Both the position numbers and the translations under genes were made by a program. Shown one piece after another: positions 16,395-24,564 of a DNA stretch of 57,385 bases (positions are counted from its first letter, which is position 1; each line of letters starts with the position of its first letter). Origin of the DNA: Metabacillus arenae (GTDB taxonomy: Bacteria; Bacillota; Bacilli; Bacillales; Bacillaceae). The DNA lies in NCBI RefSeq assembly GCF_014773385.1, contig NZ_JACXAI010000038.1, positions 1 to 57,385 of the forward strand, in the 5' to 3' direction. The notes under the pieces were generated by a model. It was not told the origin of the DNA and made no database searches. It saw only the letters and a list, made by a program, of their open reading frames with translations.

Positions 16395-16557
16395 AAAGAT
16401 AAGAAAGTATAAGTTTTTGTACCAAGTTTTCGTGTCTAGCTCCAGCGCCTAGCCCCTCGAGGTCATAAGCCACAAATGAATTGAAGGTAAAGAACACCTT
16501 CATTTCATTTGCGTCTTATGCTTGCCCTAGGCTGAACAAGGCGCTTGCGCTTTTCTT
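16395..16557. repeat. Long palindromic intergenic element, copy C
   Basis: A variant with leader 'aagataagaaagtataagtt' and inner hairpin GAATTGAAGGTAAAGAACACCTTCATTTC. Apart from a short stretch near the 3' arm ('ccctagg' against 'tcgggg'), it is practically identical over about 160 bp to copy H at 51660, 35 kb away, which implies recent spread or gene conversion. Confidence 0.88.
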
Positions 16558-16723
16558 ATTTAAGGAGAAGGTTTAATTGAAAGTATGAAAATAGGTTGTC
16601 ATCCTGAAGGAGATATCTTTGCTTTTTATAGAATAAATTTTGATCATTAAAAATTCCTTACATTGTTTCAATCTTTTTGGACAAACTGTCAATGATACTT
16701 ACAGATGACCAGGAGGAATTCAT

Positions 16724-17005
16724 ATGCCTAACAATGATCAATCCACCAATTCTACAGGGAATTCTTCTATACAGAAGACAATGGAGGACATTTGGAGAAC
16801 ATCCTGCGGCACATGGCAAAACTGCAATGAATCCAATGTTCTATCTTTTTTATCTCAGTGCCAAGAGCATAATATTGACCCGCAATTTTGTATGAGCTGG
16901 GTTGAACAGCATAGTGATAAGATTCCTAATTGGGAAGATGTTTCAAATTCAACTCTGAATTGGATGGATGAACATACTTCAACCGGTTCACCTATTACTG
17001 AGTAG
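16724..17005 (+). CDS. Hypothetical protein with four cysteines (93 aa)
   Basis: A 93-residue polar protein behind a very strong ribosome site (AGGAGG, 9 nt). It has a Ser/Thr/Asn-rich N-terminus, four cysteines at about residues 28, 34, 46 and 57 (SCGTWQNC, SQCQEH, QFCMSW), and many Trp and Glu in the second half (SWVEQHSDKIPNWED). No signal peptide or membrane helix. I do not recognise the family. It is monocistronic and ends before a 14-bp inverted repeat. Confidence 0.65.
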   Translation: MPNNDQSTNSTGNSSIQKTMEDIWRTSCGTWQNCNESNVLSFLSQCQEHNIDPQFCMSWVEQHSDKIPNWEDVSNSTLNWMDEHTSTGSPITE

Positions 17006-17034
17006 TTAAAGATTATTTAGAAAGGGTGGGGAGT

Positions 17035-17072
17035 AACTGTCCATCAGTTGGAAGTGCTACTGATGGACAGTT
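17035..17072. repeat. Perfect 14-bp inverted repeat between convergent genes
   Basis: AACTGTCCATCAGT, loop of 10 nt, ACTGATGGACAGTT. Neither side has a T-run, so it is not a classic intrinsic terminator, though its position between the ends of two convergent genes suggests transcript-end stabilisation. Confidence 0.7.
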
Positions 17073-17085
17073 CTCCAATTTTAAT

Positions 17086-18285
17086 TCAAGCTTTTACCGG
17101 TTCTTTTAATGGTGCAGGATCCATACTTTGATCATTTGCTGTCAGATCGATTCCATAGTCTTTGGCAAAGACCATGTGGGTTTCTTCGAGAACGCCCTCT
17201 TTATTTTCATTTAAATTGAATACTCTAGCGCCGCGCAGCCTATTCTTTTCAGCACCTGAAAGACCATAAGTACCAAAGCCAGCGCTGCCTCCATAGCCAA
17301 GTAGAACTCCGTAATAATTGCCCGAGTAAGTATTAATATGGTCATGACCGCAAAAGACACCTTTAACATCGTTTCTCTCCAATATGGCTGAAAACATGCC
17401 GCTGTTTATAGGACCTGGGCATTCGTCTTCATTTCGTTCTCCGACAATATTATGTTTTTTCACTGCCGCTTCATGGTTAGCTGCTGTTCTCCCATCAACA
17501 CTTCCGTACCACATAAAACGATGCTCCCAAAGAGGGATATGAATGAACATGAGAGAAGGTATTTTGCGATTAAATCTTTTTTCTAAACTTGTAGAAGTTT
17601 CATAATACCATTTAACCTGGTTCATGCGGAGCCAATCCCAGGTAGGATAGCCTTCAAAATCCTGACCAGCAATAGTTTTTGGTGCATATCTTCCGCTGTC
17701 AAGCAGCCATAGGTTGAACGCTGCTTTTTTACCCTTGGAATCATTTATGAGCAGGTTCATGTTTCCTGTTCCTGTAATCCCTTTTTCTCCAGGTTGGTTC
17801 ATATTGTATTTATAAGACATATAGATCTTCAGCATATCTTTCTCATCAAGACCGCTGTTCGGAGTAGAATCTTCATCGTGATTTCCGTAGGTAATTGCCC
17901 ATTTAATTCCTCTTTTCTCCATCGGCTGGGCAACGTTGTTAATGGCTTGTTTCATCTCAAGAGCCGAGTCGCATCCACTGGTAATATTGTCGCCATTTAG
18001 TACAACAAAATTCGGTTTTTCTGTATCAAGCACTTTCTCCATAAGCTGAATGGTTCGGCGGTCAATGCGCTCATCATCCTGTGTATCATTAAACTGTACG
18101 ACCTTGAACTTTCCATTTGGATTAAATTTCAGCTTAGCTTCGTCATACTTTTTTGCCTCTGCTGTTTTGGTTAAAAAATCAGCAGGTAATCCTGTTGTTC
18201 CAAGTGTCAACGCAAGAGTACTCAATCCGCTTATTTTTATAAAGTCCTTTCTGTCCATCATTCTGCCTGAATTTTGATCACTCAT
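17086..18285 (-). CDS. Calcineurin-like metallophosphoesterase with Tat-like leader
   Basis: A 399-residue phosphoesterase. The metal-site motifs are in order: FNDTQDDER, NGDNITSG, YGNHDED, MFIHIP and FCGHDHIN. The domain resembles the Dcr2/purple acid phosphatase branch of calcineurin-like enzymes. The N-terminus (MDRKDFIKISGLSTLALTLGTTG) has the layout of a twin-arginine leader but with Arg-Lys in place of Arg-Arg, so export of a metal-loaded enzyme by Tat is plausible, not proven. Start ATG 18285 has AGGAGG upstream. It stands alone; the substrate is unknown. Confidence 0.85.
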   Translation of the reverse strand: MSDQNSGRMMDRKDFIKISGLSTLALTLGTTGLPADFLTKTAEAKKYDEAKLKFNPNGKFKVVQFNDTQDDERIDRRTIQLMEKVLDTEKPNFVVLNGDNITSGCDSALEMKQAINNVAQPMEKRGIKWAITYGNHDEDSTPNSGLDEKDMLKIYMSYKYNMNQPGEKGITGTGNMNLLINDSKGKKAAFNLWLLDSGRYAPKTIAGQDFEGYPTWDWLRMNQVKWYYETSTSLEKRFNRKIPSLMFIHIPLWEHRFMWYGSVDGRTAANHEAAVKKHNIVGERNEDECPGPINSGMFSAILERNDVKGVFCGHDHINTYSGNYYGVLLGYGGSAGFGTYGLSGAEKNRLRGARVFNLNENKEGVLEETHMVFAKDYGIDLTANDQSMDPAPLKEPVKA

Positions 18286-18710
18286 AAAAATGCCTCCTAA
18301 TCTTTACGTGATTTTTATAAAGTAAAGCACTTGATAAGTAACGAAAACACAAATCTGAAACAACAAAAAGAGGTATTGCTTGTCCAAATCAGAATTTTGT
18401 CGCCCGTATCCCTATCATTTTCCTTACTCAATCGTAGGATAGAAATGTTGATAGATTATAAATATTGAGTGAAAAAAAAGTAAAAAAACCAAAAATAGAA
18501 TGAAAAACGATTGATATTTCCTCTTAAAACCAAAGGGTTTATTTAAAAAAACTACAGCAATATGAGGTTTATCTCCCTTTTTTCTGAATGGCTTTTGATA
18601 TATTTACAAAATATTAATATTTTATAGGATGTTTTTTTATGTTTTTTTCCTATTATTAAATGAATAAATCAAAACAAAACAAAAAGAGAGAAATGATTGG
18701 GGGGGAAGAG
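18286..18710. other. Divergent AT-rich intergenic region
   Basis: About 425 bp of AT-rich DNA between the phosphoesterase and the DeoR-type gene. It must carry both promoters, but I see no clean -35/-10 pair. An in-frame ATG at 18660 extends the DeoR frame but has no ribosome site. Confidence 0.4.
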
Positions 18711-19511
18711 ATGGATAAGGCTTCGACTATCGAAAGACAGAAAGTCATCATTAGAGAGCTTGAAATCAAACATAAAGTTGGTGTTGTCGAATTGGCATCC
18801 AAATTAAACGTCACTCCTGAAACGATCCGAAAAGATTTGAGTGTACTTGAAAAAGAGAAAAGGCTGCGAAGAATTCATGGAGGGGCTATTCAACACTCTC
18901 AAATTTTAAAGGAACCACACTTCAATAAAAAACTTGGTATTTTTGATTATCAAAAGCAAGTAATCGGTGAGGCGGCTGCTACGTTCATAATGGATGGCGA
19001 TGTCCTTGCTCTTGATGTAGGCACAACAGCTTTTCATATCGCAAGATCCATAAAAAATGTTAAAAATGTCACAATCGTCACCAATTCTTTAGCTGCAGCT
19101 GACATATTAAATATCCGATTAGAAAACCATTTGTTTGATGGGCGGATAATTGTAATTGGAGGAAACTCCAATCCGCTTCAGCGTTCATTCAGCGGTTCAT
19201 TAACGAACCAGATGTTAGAAGAGTTTTATTTTGATAAGGCGTTTATTTCTTGCGGAGGAATAAGCAAAGAAGGAATATGTGATTTTGATGCTGATGAAGC
19301 AAAGGCATCTTCTATTATGATTGAGAGGTCAAATCAAGTTTTTGTAGTGGCTGATGCTTCTAAAATTCATCAAAAGGCATTTTATCGAATAGGTTCTTTT
19401 TTTTCGATTGATTATCTCATTTCAAATACTGAAGCGCCTGATGAGTGGTCTAAAGAAATAAAGTTAGCAAAAGTAGAATGGATAAAGGCAGGTGGTCGGG
19501 GTGAAGGTTGA
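18711..19511 (+). CDS. DeoR family transcriptional regulator
   Basis: A 266-residue DeoR/GlpR-type repressor: N-terminal winged helix (residues 4-57, GVVELASKLNVTPETIRKDLSVLEKEKRLRRIHGGA, containing the DeoR signature) and a C-terminal sugar-phosphate isomerase-like sensor (GDVLALDVGTTAFHIARSI; VTNSLAAADIL). Such regulators respond to phosphorylated sugars or nucleosides. ATG 18711 follows a run GGGGGGGAAGAG, so I chose it over ATG 18660. Its stop overlaps the PHP gene by 11 bp; the two form one unit. Confidence 0.9.
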   Translation: MDKASTIERQKVIIRELEIKHKVGVVELASKLNVTPETIRKDLSVLEKEKRLRRIHGGAIQHSQILKEPHFNKKLGIFDYQKQVIGEAAATFIMDGDVLALDVGTTAFHIARSIKNVKNVTIVTNSLAAADILNIRLENHLFDGRIIVIGGNSNPLQRSFSGSLTNQMLEEFYFDKAFISCGGISKEGICDFDADEAKASSIMIERSNQVFVVADASKIHQKAFYRIGSFFSIDYLISNTEAPDEWSKEIKLAKVEWIKAGGRGEG

Positions 19512-20523
19512 TTATCATGTTCACCTTGAGGAAGGACCTTATTCTTTCAAGTGGTTGGAGAGAACCAGTCAGACCATTCATACATTCTCCTATCCAGCTG
19601 AAAGCAGGCATACGATTAAATGGATGAAGGATACACTATCCAAATTAAATGATAGAGTGCACAAGGGAGCTTATGATTCGAGCTGGCTTGATTTATATTT
19701 AGAGAGTGCTAAAAGGAAAGGGATAAGGGAAGTAGGCATAGTCGATCATTTATATCGATTTACAGATAGCAGGAAATATTTTGAAACATACATGGTGCTG
19801 GATGAAAGCCCGATTGGACAATTACAAAATCAATGGTTAGGGCAAGTAATGACGGAAAGGATGGATCATTTTTTCGAAGCTGTTTCTGCGGCTAAAGAGA
19901 AATGGGAAAAGCAAGGAATCCTCTTAAGAGTTGGGATAGAAGCTGACTATTTTGAAAATAGTGAGAACGAATTAAAGGAATTACTCTCCTGTCATGATTG
20001 GGATTATATCAATGGTTCCGTTCACTTTTTACATGGATGGGGATTTGATAATCCGCAAATGAAAGATCGTTTTGAAAAATATGATCTAAACGAGTTGTAT
20101 CAACATTTTTTTAGAATCGTCGAAAAGGGAATTAGAAGCGGACTCTTTGACTTTATGTCCCATTTAGATAATTTAAAAGTCTTTGGATACCGCCCACATG
20201 AAGAATCATTAATTCCGTCTTATAAAAGAATCGTAAAAGCATTGAAGGAGATGGATGTGGCAACAGAGGTAAATGCAGGCTTATATTACCGCTTTCCGGT
20301 CAAAGAAATGTGTCCAAGTAAAACATTTCTTAATTTGTTACTTGAAGAAAATGTTCCAGTTACCCTTTCTTCAGACGCCCACTTTCCTGATGATTTAGGT
20401 GCTTATGCCAGTGAAAATGCAGCAATGTTAGTGGAGAAAGGCATAAGGGAGATTGCTACGTTCAAAAAGCGAGAGCGTATTATGAAGCCGCTTCGATTAT
20501 TATCAGAAATCTCTACCTCTTAG
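19501..20523 (+). CDS. PHP-domain phosphoesterase (histidinol-phosphatase-like)
   Basis: A 340-residue PHP-superfamily metal hydrolase. The first motif is DYHVHLEEG (His6, His8), followed by EVGIVDHLYRF, the RVGIEADYF strand, NGSVHFLHGW, DFMSHLDNLK and a C-terminal SSDAHFP, matching the trinuclear metal site of histidinol phosphatases. It is probably a phosphatase. The substrate is unlikely to be histidinol phosphate, given the coupling to a DeoR regulator rather than his genes. GTG 19501 has AGGTGG 5 nt ahead; GTG 19492 is an alternative. Translational overlap with the regulator is clear. Confidence 0.8.
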   Translation: MKVDYHVHLEEGPYSFKWLERTSQTIHTFSYPAESRHTIKWMKDTLSKLNDRVHKGAYDSSWLDLYLESAKRKGIREVGIVDHLYRFTDSRKYFETYMVLDESPIGQLQNQWLGQVMTERMDHFFEAVSAAKEKWEKQGILLRVGIEADYFENSENELKELLSCHDWDYINGSVHFLHGWGFDNPQMKDRFEKYDLNELYQHFFRIVEKGIRSGLFDFMSHLDNLKVFGYRPHEESLIPSYKRIVKALKEMDVATEVNAGLYYRFPVKEMCPSKTFLNLLLEENVPVTLSSDAHFPDDLGAYASENAAMLVEKGIREIATFKKRERIMKPLRLLSEISTS

Positions 20524-20539
20524 TCGAAAAATATGGAAA

Positions 20540-20578
20540 AAAACACGATGAAAAGCTTCAGTCTTTTCATCGTGTTTT
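20540..20578. terminator. Bidirectional terminator
   Basis: AAAACACGATGAAAAG / CTTTTCATCGTGTTTT, a 16-bp perfect stem with a 7-nt loop. T-runs on both sides serve the PHP gene and the convergent membrane protein. Confidence 0.9.
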
Positions 20579-20586
20579 AGATTTGA

Positions 20587-22257
20587 TTATTCCAGACCTT
20601 CAATTTCGATTTCTTTTGCTGGAAGAAATACCTCACCTGTTTCTAAGTAGGTAACCTTTACCTTATCACCTTCCTGCAGGTAGATTGCGAGTGGGTTTGT
20701 TTCAGATGAAATCGTATAATTTTGACGGTTGTCTAATAAGAAAGAAACGATTGTGAAGTCCCCTGACTTTTCTTTATAGACTCTTACTACCGTTCCGTTC
20801 ATTTGTTTTTCTTCAGCATTGGAGCTGCCATCTACCGTACTTCCCCCTCTTTGCAAGGCCGTTTTATATTGCTTTAACGCTTCATTTGGGGTATTTGCAA
20901 ACGCAGAAATTTCCGGATTAGCTGCAGATACAATAAAGTAGTTTTGAAGAAAGCCGTTAGAGTCCATTACAGGTGTTAACCAGCTGGCCTCTCCGTAGAA
21001 ATTATAGAGAACCGGCATTTCTCCACCCCATTTCTTCTCAATGAATTTCTTCTCTATAATTTGCAGTGCCCCCTTTGAATCCATGTAGGATTCTTCTAGG
21101 TTACCAGTGTAATAGGTCGCTTTCCCGGTTCTTGCGTTTGTTAGCGAGTAACCTAGCATCGAATCGACACCTTCCTTTGGACTTGTAAAATCGGTGAAAT
21201 AATACATTTCTCCTTTTGCATCAAATATCGGGATGACATTCGCTTCCGTTCCTTCATCTGAAGGGAGCTTCACATCTGATTTACCGAATTTACTGTTCCA
21301 AAATCCGTGGACATAGTTTCCGAAGTAGCTATTTTGCAGGCTGACAGCTTCAGGTGATACGGCGCCATCAATAAATTCAGGGACATCTGCAAGATTATAA
21401 GAATTCATTTTTCCGTTGCTAGGATCCACGACAACAAGACCTTTCGCAGCGAATCCGTTTCTGGCAGATACAAACTCACCAAATGTACGAATGTAATAAG
21501 GTTTTCCATGATCATTAATTTCTAATTGTGGTTCCCCATAAAAAATATGGTTTGGATAATTCATCCTAATATGACGTTCAATATTTTTATTGAAATAGGA
21601 GGAAGGGGTGTAAACCATATCTGTCTTCATAAATTTAGGATTAGCTGAAGAATCAGTTGCACTTAACGTAAAATAACCAGGTGTCTGATCCCCATTTAAC
21701 CATTTGAAAAATCCGGAAAATTCCACAGGAGCAATGTATACAAATTCCCCGTTTACTTTTTGGATTTGCAGATTACCAAGCTCGTAATAGCTTGTATTCG
21801 GAACTTGGCCGAATGCTTTTTTCATTTTGTTTCGAGCAAACTTAGGCGGAACGCTTGCCGGGGTTTCGGCCTCATCAAAGGCTTCAATTTCCACTTTTTC
21901 TTGCATTTTTGTATGCTCATATTTTTCATCGGCATTAAAAAAAACAGCCGTTAGAAAATAAGCTCCGATGAGAAGACTTCCTGCGAAGAGGGCTGTTTTT
22001 ATCATCCTTTCCTTCCCAGAGGCAATTAATGCTCCTGCTCCAGTAATGATAATGACGAACACCCACAAAGAAGAGAGGTTCCGATCGATATTACTAAAAT
22101 AATAGAAGGCAAACACGCCTAGTACGATAAGAATAACTTCAGTAATATGGCCTCTCGATATTGAGAATTTTCCCTCTTTTTTATTCTTAGATATAGGTAT
22201 TAGGATGAGGGCAGAAACTACCCCAACAATGAGTGAAAATAGAAATATGTTTCCCAT
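20587..22257 (-). CDS. Large membrane-anchored protein of unknown function (556 aa)
   Basis: Four N-terminal membrane helices (about residues 3-20, 37-55, 62-80 and 88-107) are followed by a large, probably extracytoplasmic region of about 440 residues rich in beta-type sequence (FVYIAPVEFSGFFKWLNGDQTPGYF; MDSNGFLQNYFIVSAANPEIS). The last 80 residues look like a small beta-barrel (NGTVVRVYKEKSGDFTIVSFLLDNRQNYTISS; GDKVKVTYLETGEVFLPAKEIEI). I do not recognise a named family or catalytic motif. Start ATG follows AAAGGAG. It is alone on the minus strand and shares a bidirectional terminator with the PHP gene. A cell-envelope role is inference. Confidence 0.8.
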   Translation of the reverse strand: MGNIFLFSLIVGVVSALILIPISKNKKEGKFSISRGHITEVILIVLGVFAFYYFSNIDRNLSSLWVFVIIITGAGALIASGKERMIKTALFAGSLLIGAYFLTAVFFNADEKYEHTKMQEKVEIEAFDEAETPASVPPKFARNKMKKAFGQVPNTSYYELGNLQIQKVNGEFVYIAPVEFSGFFKWLNGDQTPGYFTLSATDSSANPKFMKTDMVYTPSSYFNKNIERHIRMNYPNHIFYGEPQLEINDHGKPYYIRTFGEFVSARNGFAAKGLVVVDPSNGKMNSYNLADVPEFIDGAVSPEAVSLQNSYFGNYVHGFWNSKFGKSDVKLPSDEGTEANVIPIFDAKGEMYYFTDFTSPKEGVDSMLGYSLTNARTGKATYYTGNLEESYMDSKGALQIIEKKFIEKKWGGEMPVLYNFYGEASWLTPVMDSNGFLQNYFIVSAANPEISAFANTPNEALKQYKTALQRGGSTVDGSSNAEEKQMNGTVVRVYKEKSGDFTIVSFLLDNRQNYTISSETNPLAIYLQEGDKVKVTYLETGEVFLPAKEIEIEGLE

Positions 22258-23050
22258 AAAGAGTCTCCTTTCAAAGATGTCTCACACTTTATTTACTTTT
22301 TTATACGGTGTACATGAATGAAAAGTTTCATTAGACTTATTCTTGCAATATAAAGAAATAACATTTACATGGGGAATTATGATCCCATCCAAAATCTCAG
22401 TGAAAAAATGATTTTAGCTAATCGTTCATCACATCCATGGGTCCTCCCATCCTACTAATTAAAGTATTTCAAGTATTGAATTACTATGAAAAAAATATTG
22501 ATTTACATCGTGGACATTCTTTAGTGAAAATGTACTTTTTAGATGTGTTAGATAAATTTAAAATTCATACGTACAGGTCTTACACTAGTTTGGGTCTGTG
22601 CATAATCTATTTGGGGAAATAAAATTGAAGCGATAAATATGTAAAATATACTAATTTTGAAGGATTAAGATCAACGTTTAGTAGGGTTTTTAGATATTAT
22701 ACTTCGCTGAAATGGAAGATTAAAACCATTAAAAAGTTTATCTTTAGAAGCAGACTAAAGAAGAGTTAATAAATTCTTCTGAAATTTTAGTTGAAAAAAA
22801 ACTAGTGGGTGTTAAGATTTACTTATATCTTATACGTACAAATTAAGTGGAAGAATGAACAATCAAGCTTCAATCTTATCTTGTATGTATGGGTAGAAGA
22901 CTGCAAGAGGCTGTGAAGCAGGGTGTATGCTAAGGCAAGAAAAATGTATGTTCATTGAATTTACCCATTAGTTGTACGTATGAAAATGAGCTGAAGCTTT
23001 CGTGGAATGTTATTCGTCTTGCAATAAATATGAAGGGTTAGATTTTGAAT

Positions 23051-23070
23051 CCGCAATAGCGGGTTTTTTA
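23051..23070 (+). terminator. Orphan intrinsic terminator
   Basis: CCGC, loop AATA, GCGG, then GTTTTTT. No gene with a ribosome site precedes it, so it may be the tail of a lost gene or end a small RNA. Confidence 0.6.
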
Positions 23071-23074
23071 AGAG

Positions 23075-23230
23075 GATAAGAAAATTAAAGATGGTTAAAG
23101 TGTTAAAGTAAGTTTTCGTTGCGCCATCGGCTCGAGGTCACAAGTCAATCCGTCAAGAAGGTTAAAGAACAACCTGTAAGCGTCTTGTCTTGTGCTTGTC
23201 GCCGATAGACGGGCGAGCTGTATTTTCGTT
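23075..23230. repeat. Long palindromic intergenic element, copy D
   Basis: Leader 'gataagaaaattaaag', outer arms GCGCCATCGGC and GTCGCCGATAGACGGGC, and inner GTCAAGAAGGTTAAAGAACAACC, with an imperfect 3' inner arm (TGTAAGCGTC). It lies just before the HAD gene ribosome site. Confidence 0.8.
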
Positions 23231-23251
23231 CTATAAAATTGGAGGCAGAAC

Positions 23252-24061
23252 ATGATGACCACAAATGCAAGTTTCTTAGAGGAAGTAGACGGATTTTTGA
23301 TTGACCTTGACGGGACAATTTTTAAGGGAGATTCTCTGATACCAGGAGCAGATCAAGCGGTGGCTTACATTAAATCAAACCAAAAACAGCTCGTTTTCGT
23401 CAGCAATCGAGGGAATTATTCGAGAAGAATGTGTTGTGATAAACTGAAAAAACTTGGAATTGCAGCTGTTGAGGACGAAATTATCTTATCTTCAACCGTA
23501 ACAGCTCGCTTTCTCAAAAAACATTACCCGGCAAGTCGTGTATGGCCGTTTGGAGATCCAGGCTTGCAGGAGGAGCTTGAGACACATGGTATTTCAATTG
23601 CGACAGTTCCAGAAGAGGCTGACTTTCTCGTCATTACTCTGCATGAAACCCTTACTTATCATGACTTGAATTGTGCATTTCAAGCCGTACGAGCCGGTGC
23701 TAGAATACTAGCTACAAACACAGACAAGATGTTTCCTGCTAAAAGTGGTCTTTCCATAGATGTAGCTGGAATGATCGGAGCAATCGAAGCATCAACAGGA
23801 AGAAAGACAGAAATGACTTTTGGAAAACCATCTACATTTATGGCAGAGGCTGCATTAGAGCGGTTAGAACAATTACCTGAGAGGTGCCTGATGATTGGGG
23901 ACAGTGTTGAATCTGATATTTTCATGGGTCAAATGCACTCAATGAAAACGATGCTCGTTCTTTCAGGCAATACAAAAAAAGAGCAGTTGGACATTGTATT
24001 AACACGAAGTAAACCTAATTATATCGTGGAGTCTATCCATGATTTAATCCAACTAAATTAG
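23252..24061 (+). CDS. HAD-IIA family phosphatase (NagD-like)
   Basis: A 269-residue haloacid dehalogenase-type hydrolase with the C2a cap of the NagD/PNPase group. Motif I is DLDGT with nucleophile Asp18, motif II SN in VFVSNRGN, motif III Lys in FGKPS and motif IV GDSVESD. These enzymes remove phosphate from small sugar or nucleotide phosphates in the cytosol. Start ATG has GGAGG 6-7 nt upstream. It is preceded by palindromic element D; no operon partner is visible, so the substrate is open. Confidence 0.87.
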   Translation: MMTTNASFLEEVDGFLIDLDGTIFKGDSLIPGADQAVAYIKSNQKQLVFVSNRGNYSRRMCCDKLKKLGIAAVEDEIILSSTVTARFLKKHYPASRVWPFGDPGLQEELETHGISIATVPEEADFLVITLHETLTYHDLNCAFQAVRAGARILATNTDKMFPAKSGLSIDVAGMIGAIEASTGRKTEMTFGKPSTFMAEAALERLEQLPERCLMIGDSVESDIFMGQMHSMKTMLVLSGNTKKEQLDIVLTRSKPNYIVESIHDLIQLN

Positions 24062-24399
24062 GGGAACCTATGCAAAATCTATTTTCGCAAACAAAGGATC
24101 GCCTATGTAGAAGCAAGGGTTAGAAGATACCGATTGAAGAGTTTGTGATTGCAATAATTCTTGGAAAAAGCTGCTTTTTTTATGAAAACGAAAAAGTATT
24201 GTTAATTGCTGAAAATAATACACTTGAAACAGCAATATCCAACCATAGAAGGAAAGCTATTATAAGAACCTAACCGACATACATGGACTCAGGTTTTTTC
24301 ATGGAAGGAAAGATGGGACTTATTAATAAAAGTGAAAAAATAGTCCTTTCCTTCTCTAAAAAAGCCTTGGTCTCGTAAAGAGAACTCAAGGCTTTTATC
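24062..24399. other. Gene-free interval with inverted repeats
   Basis: About 340 bp before the remnant reading. A stem with a 3-nt bulge (GAAGGAAAGATGGGACT ... AGTCCTTTCCTTC, 24303-24356) and the terminator at 24357-24396 are the only structure. A minus-strand frame across 24270-24464 has no ribosome site and is not called. Confidence 0.45.
24357..24396 (-). terminator. Terminator of the PTS operon
   Basis: Minus-strand AAAAGCCTTG, loop of 17 nt, CAAGGCTTTT, with six or more T. It falls right after the remnant coding fragment at the 3' end of the PTS cluster. Confidence 0.8.
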
Positions 24400-24490
24400 T
24401 CAAATGGGCAGCCAATCATGAAGCAATGCTGCACCAATTGTGGCAACGTCTGTGTGACCCGCATTCAATGGGCCTTAAGGTCCATTGTGG
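24400..24490 (-). pseudogene. C-terminal remnant of a lost PTS-operon gene
   Basis: Downstream of the IIC gene, a minus-strand frame reads ...GPLNAGHTDVATIGAALLHDW... and stops just before the terminator. It has a stop codon upstream (TAA in CCTTAAGGC) and no start. A separate ribosome-site-like GCGGGGGG with ATG (around 24512) opens a frame of only six codons before a stop. This looks like a gene reduced to its two ends by an internal deletion. The original product cannot be named; in such operons it would be a catabolic enzyme. Confidence 0.4.
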
Positions 24491-24564
24491 TCATTACGAA
24501 GAGAGACTGACCATCAATAGGGGATAAAGAAACCCCCCGCTTATGTCAGAATCACTATGTGTGA

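Larger units (their letters stand above)
22258..23251. other. Long gene-free interval
   Basis: Nearly 1 kb, AT-rich, with only short unsupported frames. The recognisable items are an orphan terminator hairpin at 23051-23070 and palindromic element copy D. Interrupted frames suggest decayed DNA, but I could not identify any ancestor gene. Confidence 0.5.

Noticed and set aside
16677-16895. Alternative frame overlapping the four-cysteine protein
   Set aside because: It has no ribosome site, whereas the overlapping frame at 16724 has AGGAGG at good spacing.
17035-17072. Intrinsic terminator
   Set aside because: The stem is perfect but neither strand has a T-run after it, so I list it only as an inverted repeat.
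22437-22622. Open frame in the long gap before the HAD gene
   Set aside because: No ribosome site, odd composition and no family pattern; the gap shows many interrupted frames.
24270-24464. Minus-strand 64-codon frame at the end of the PTS operon
   Set aside because: It crosses the terminator hairpin and lacks a ribosome site; a remnant in another frame explains the region better.
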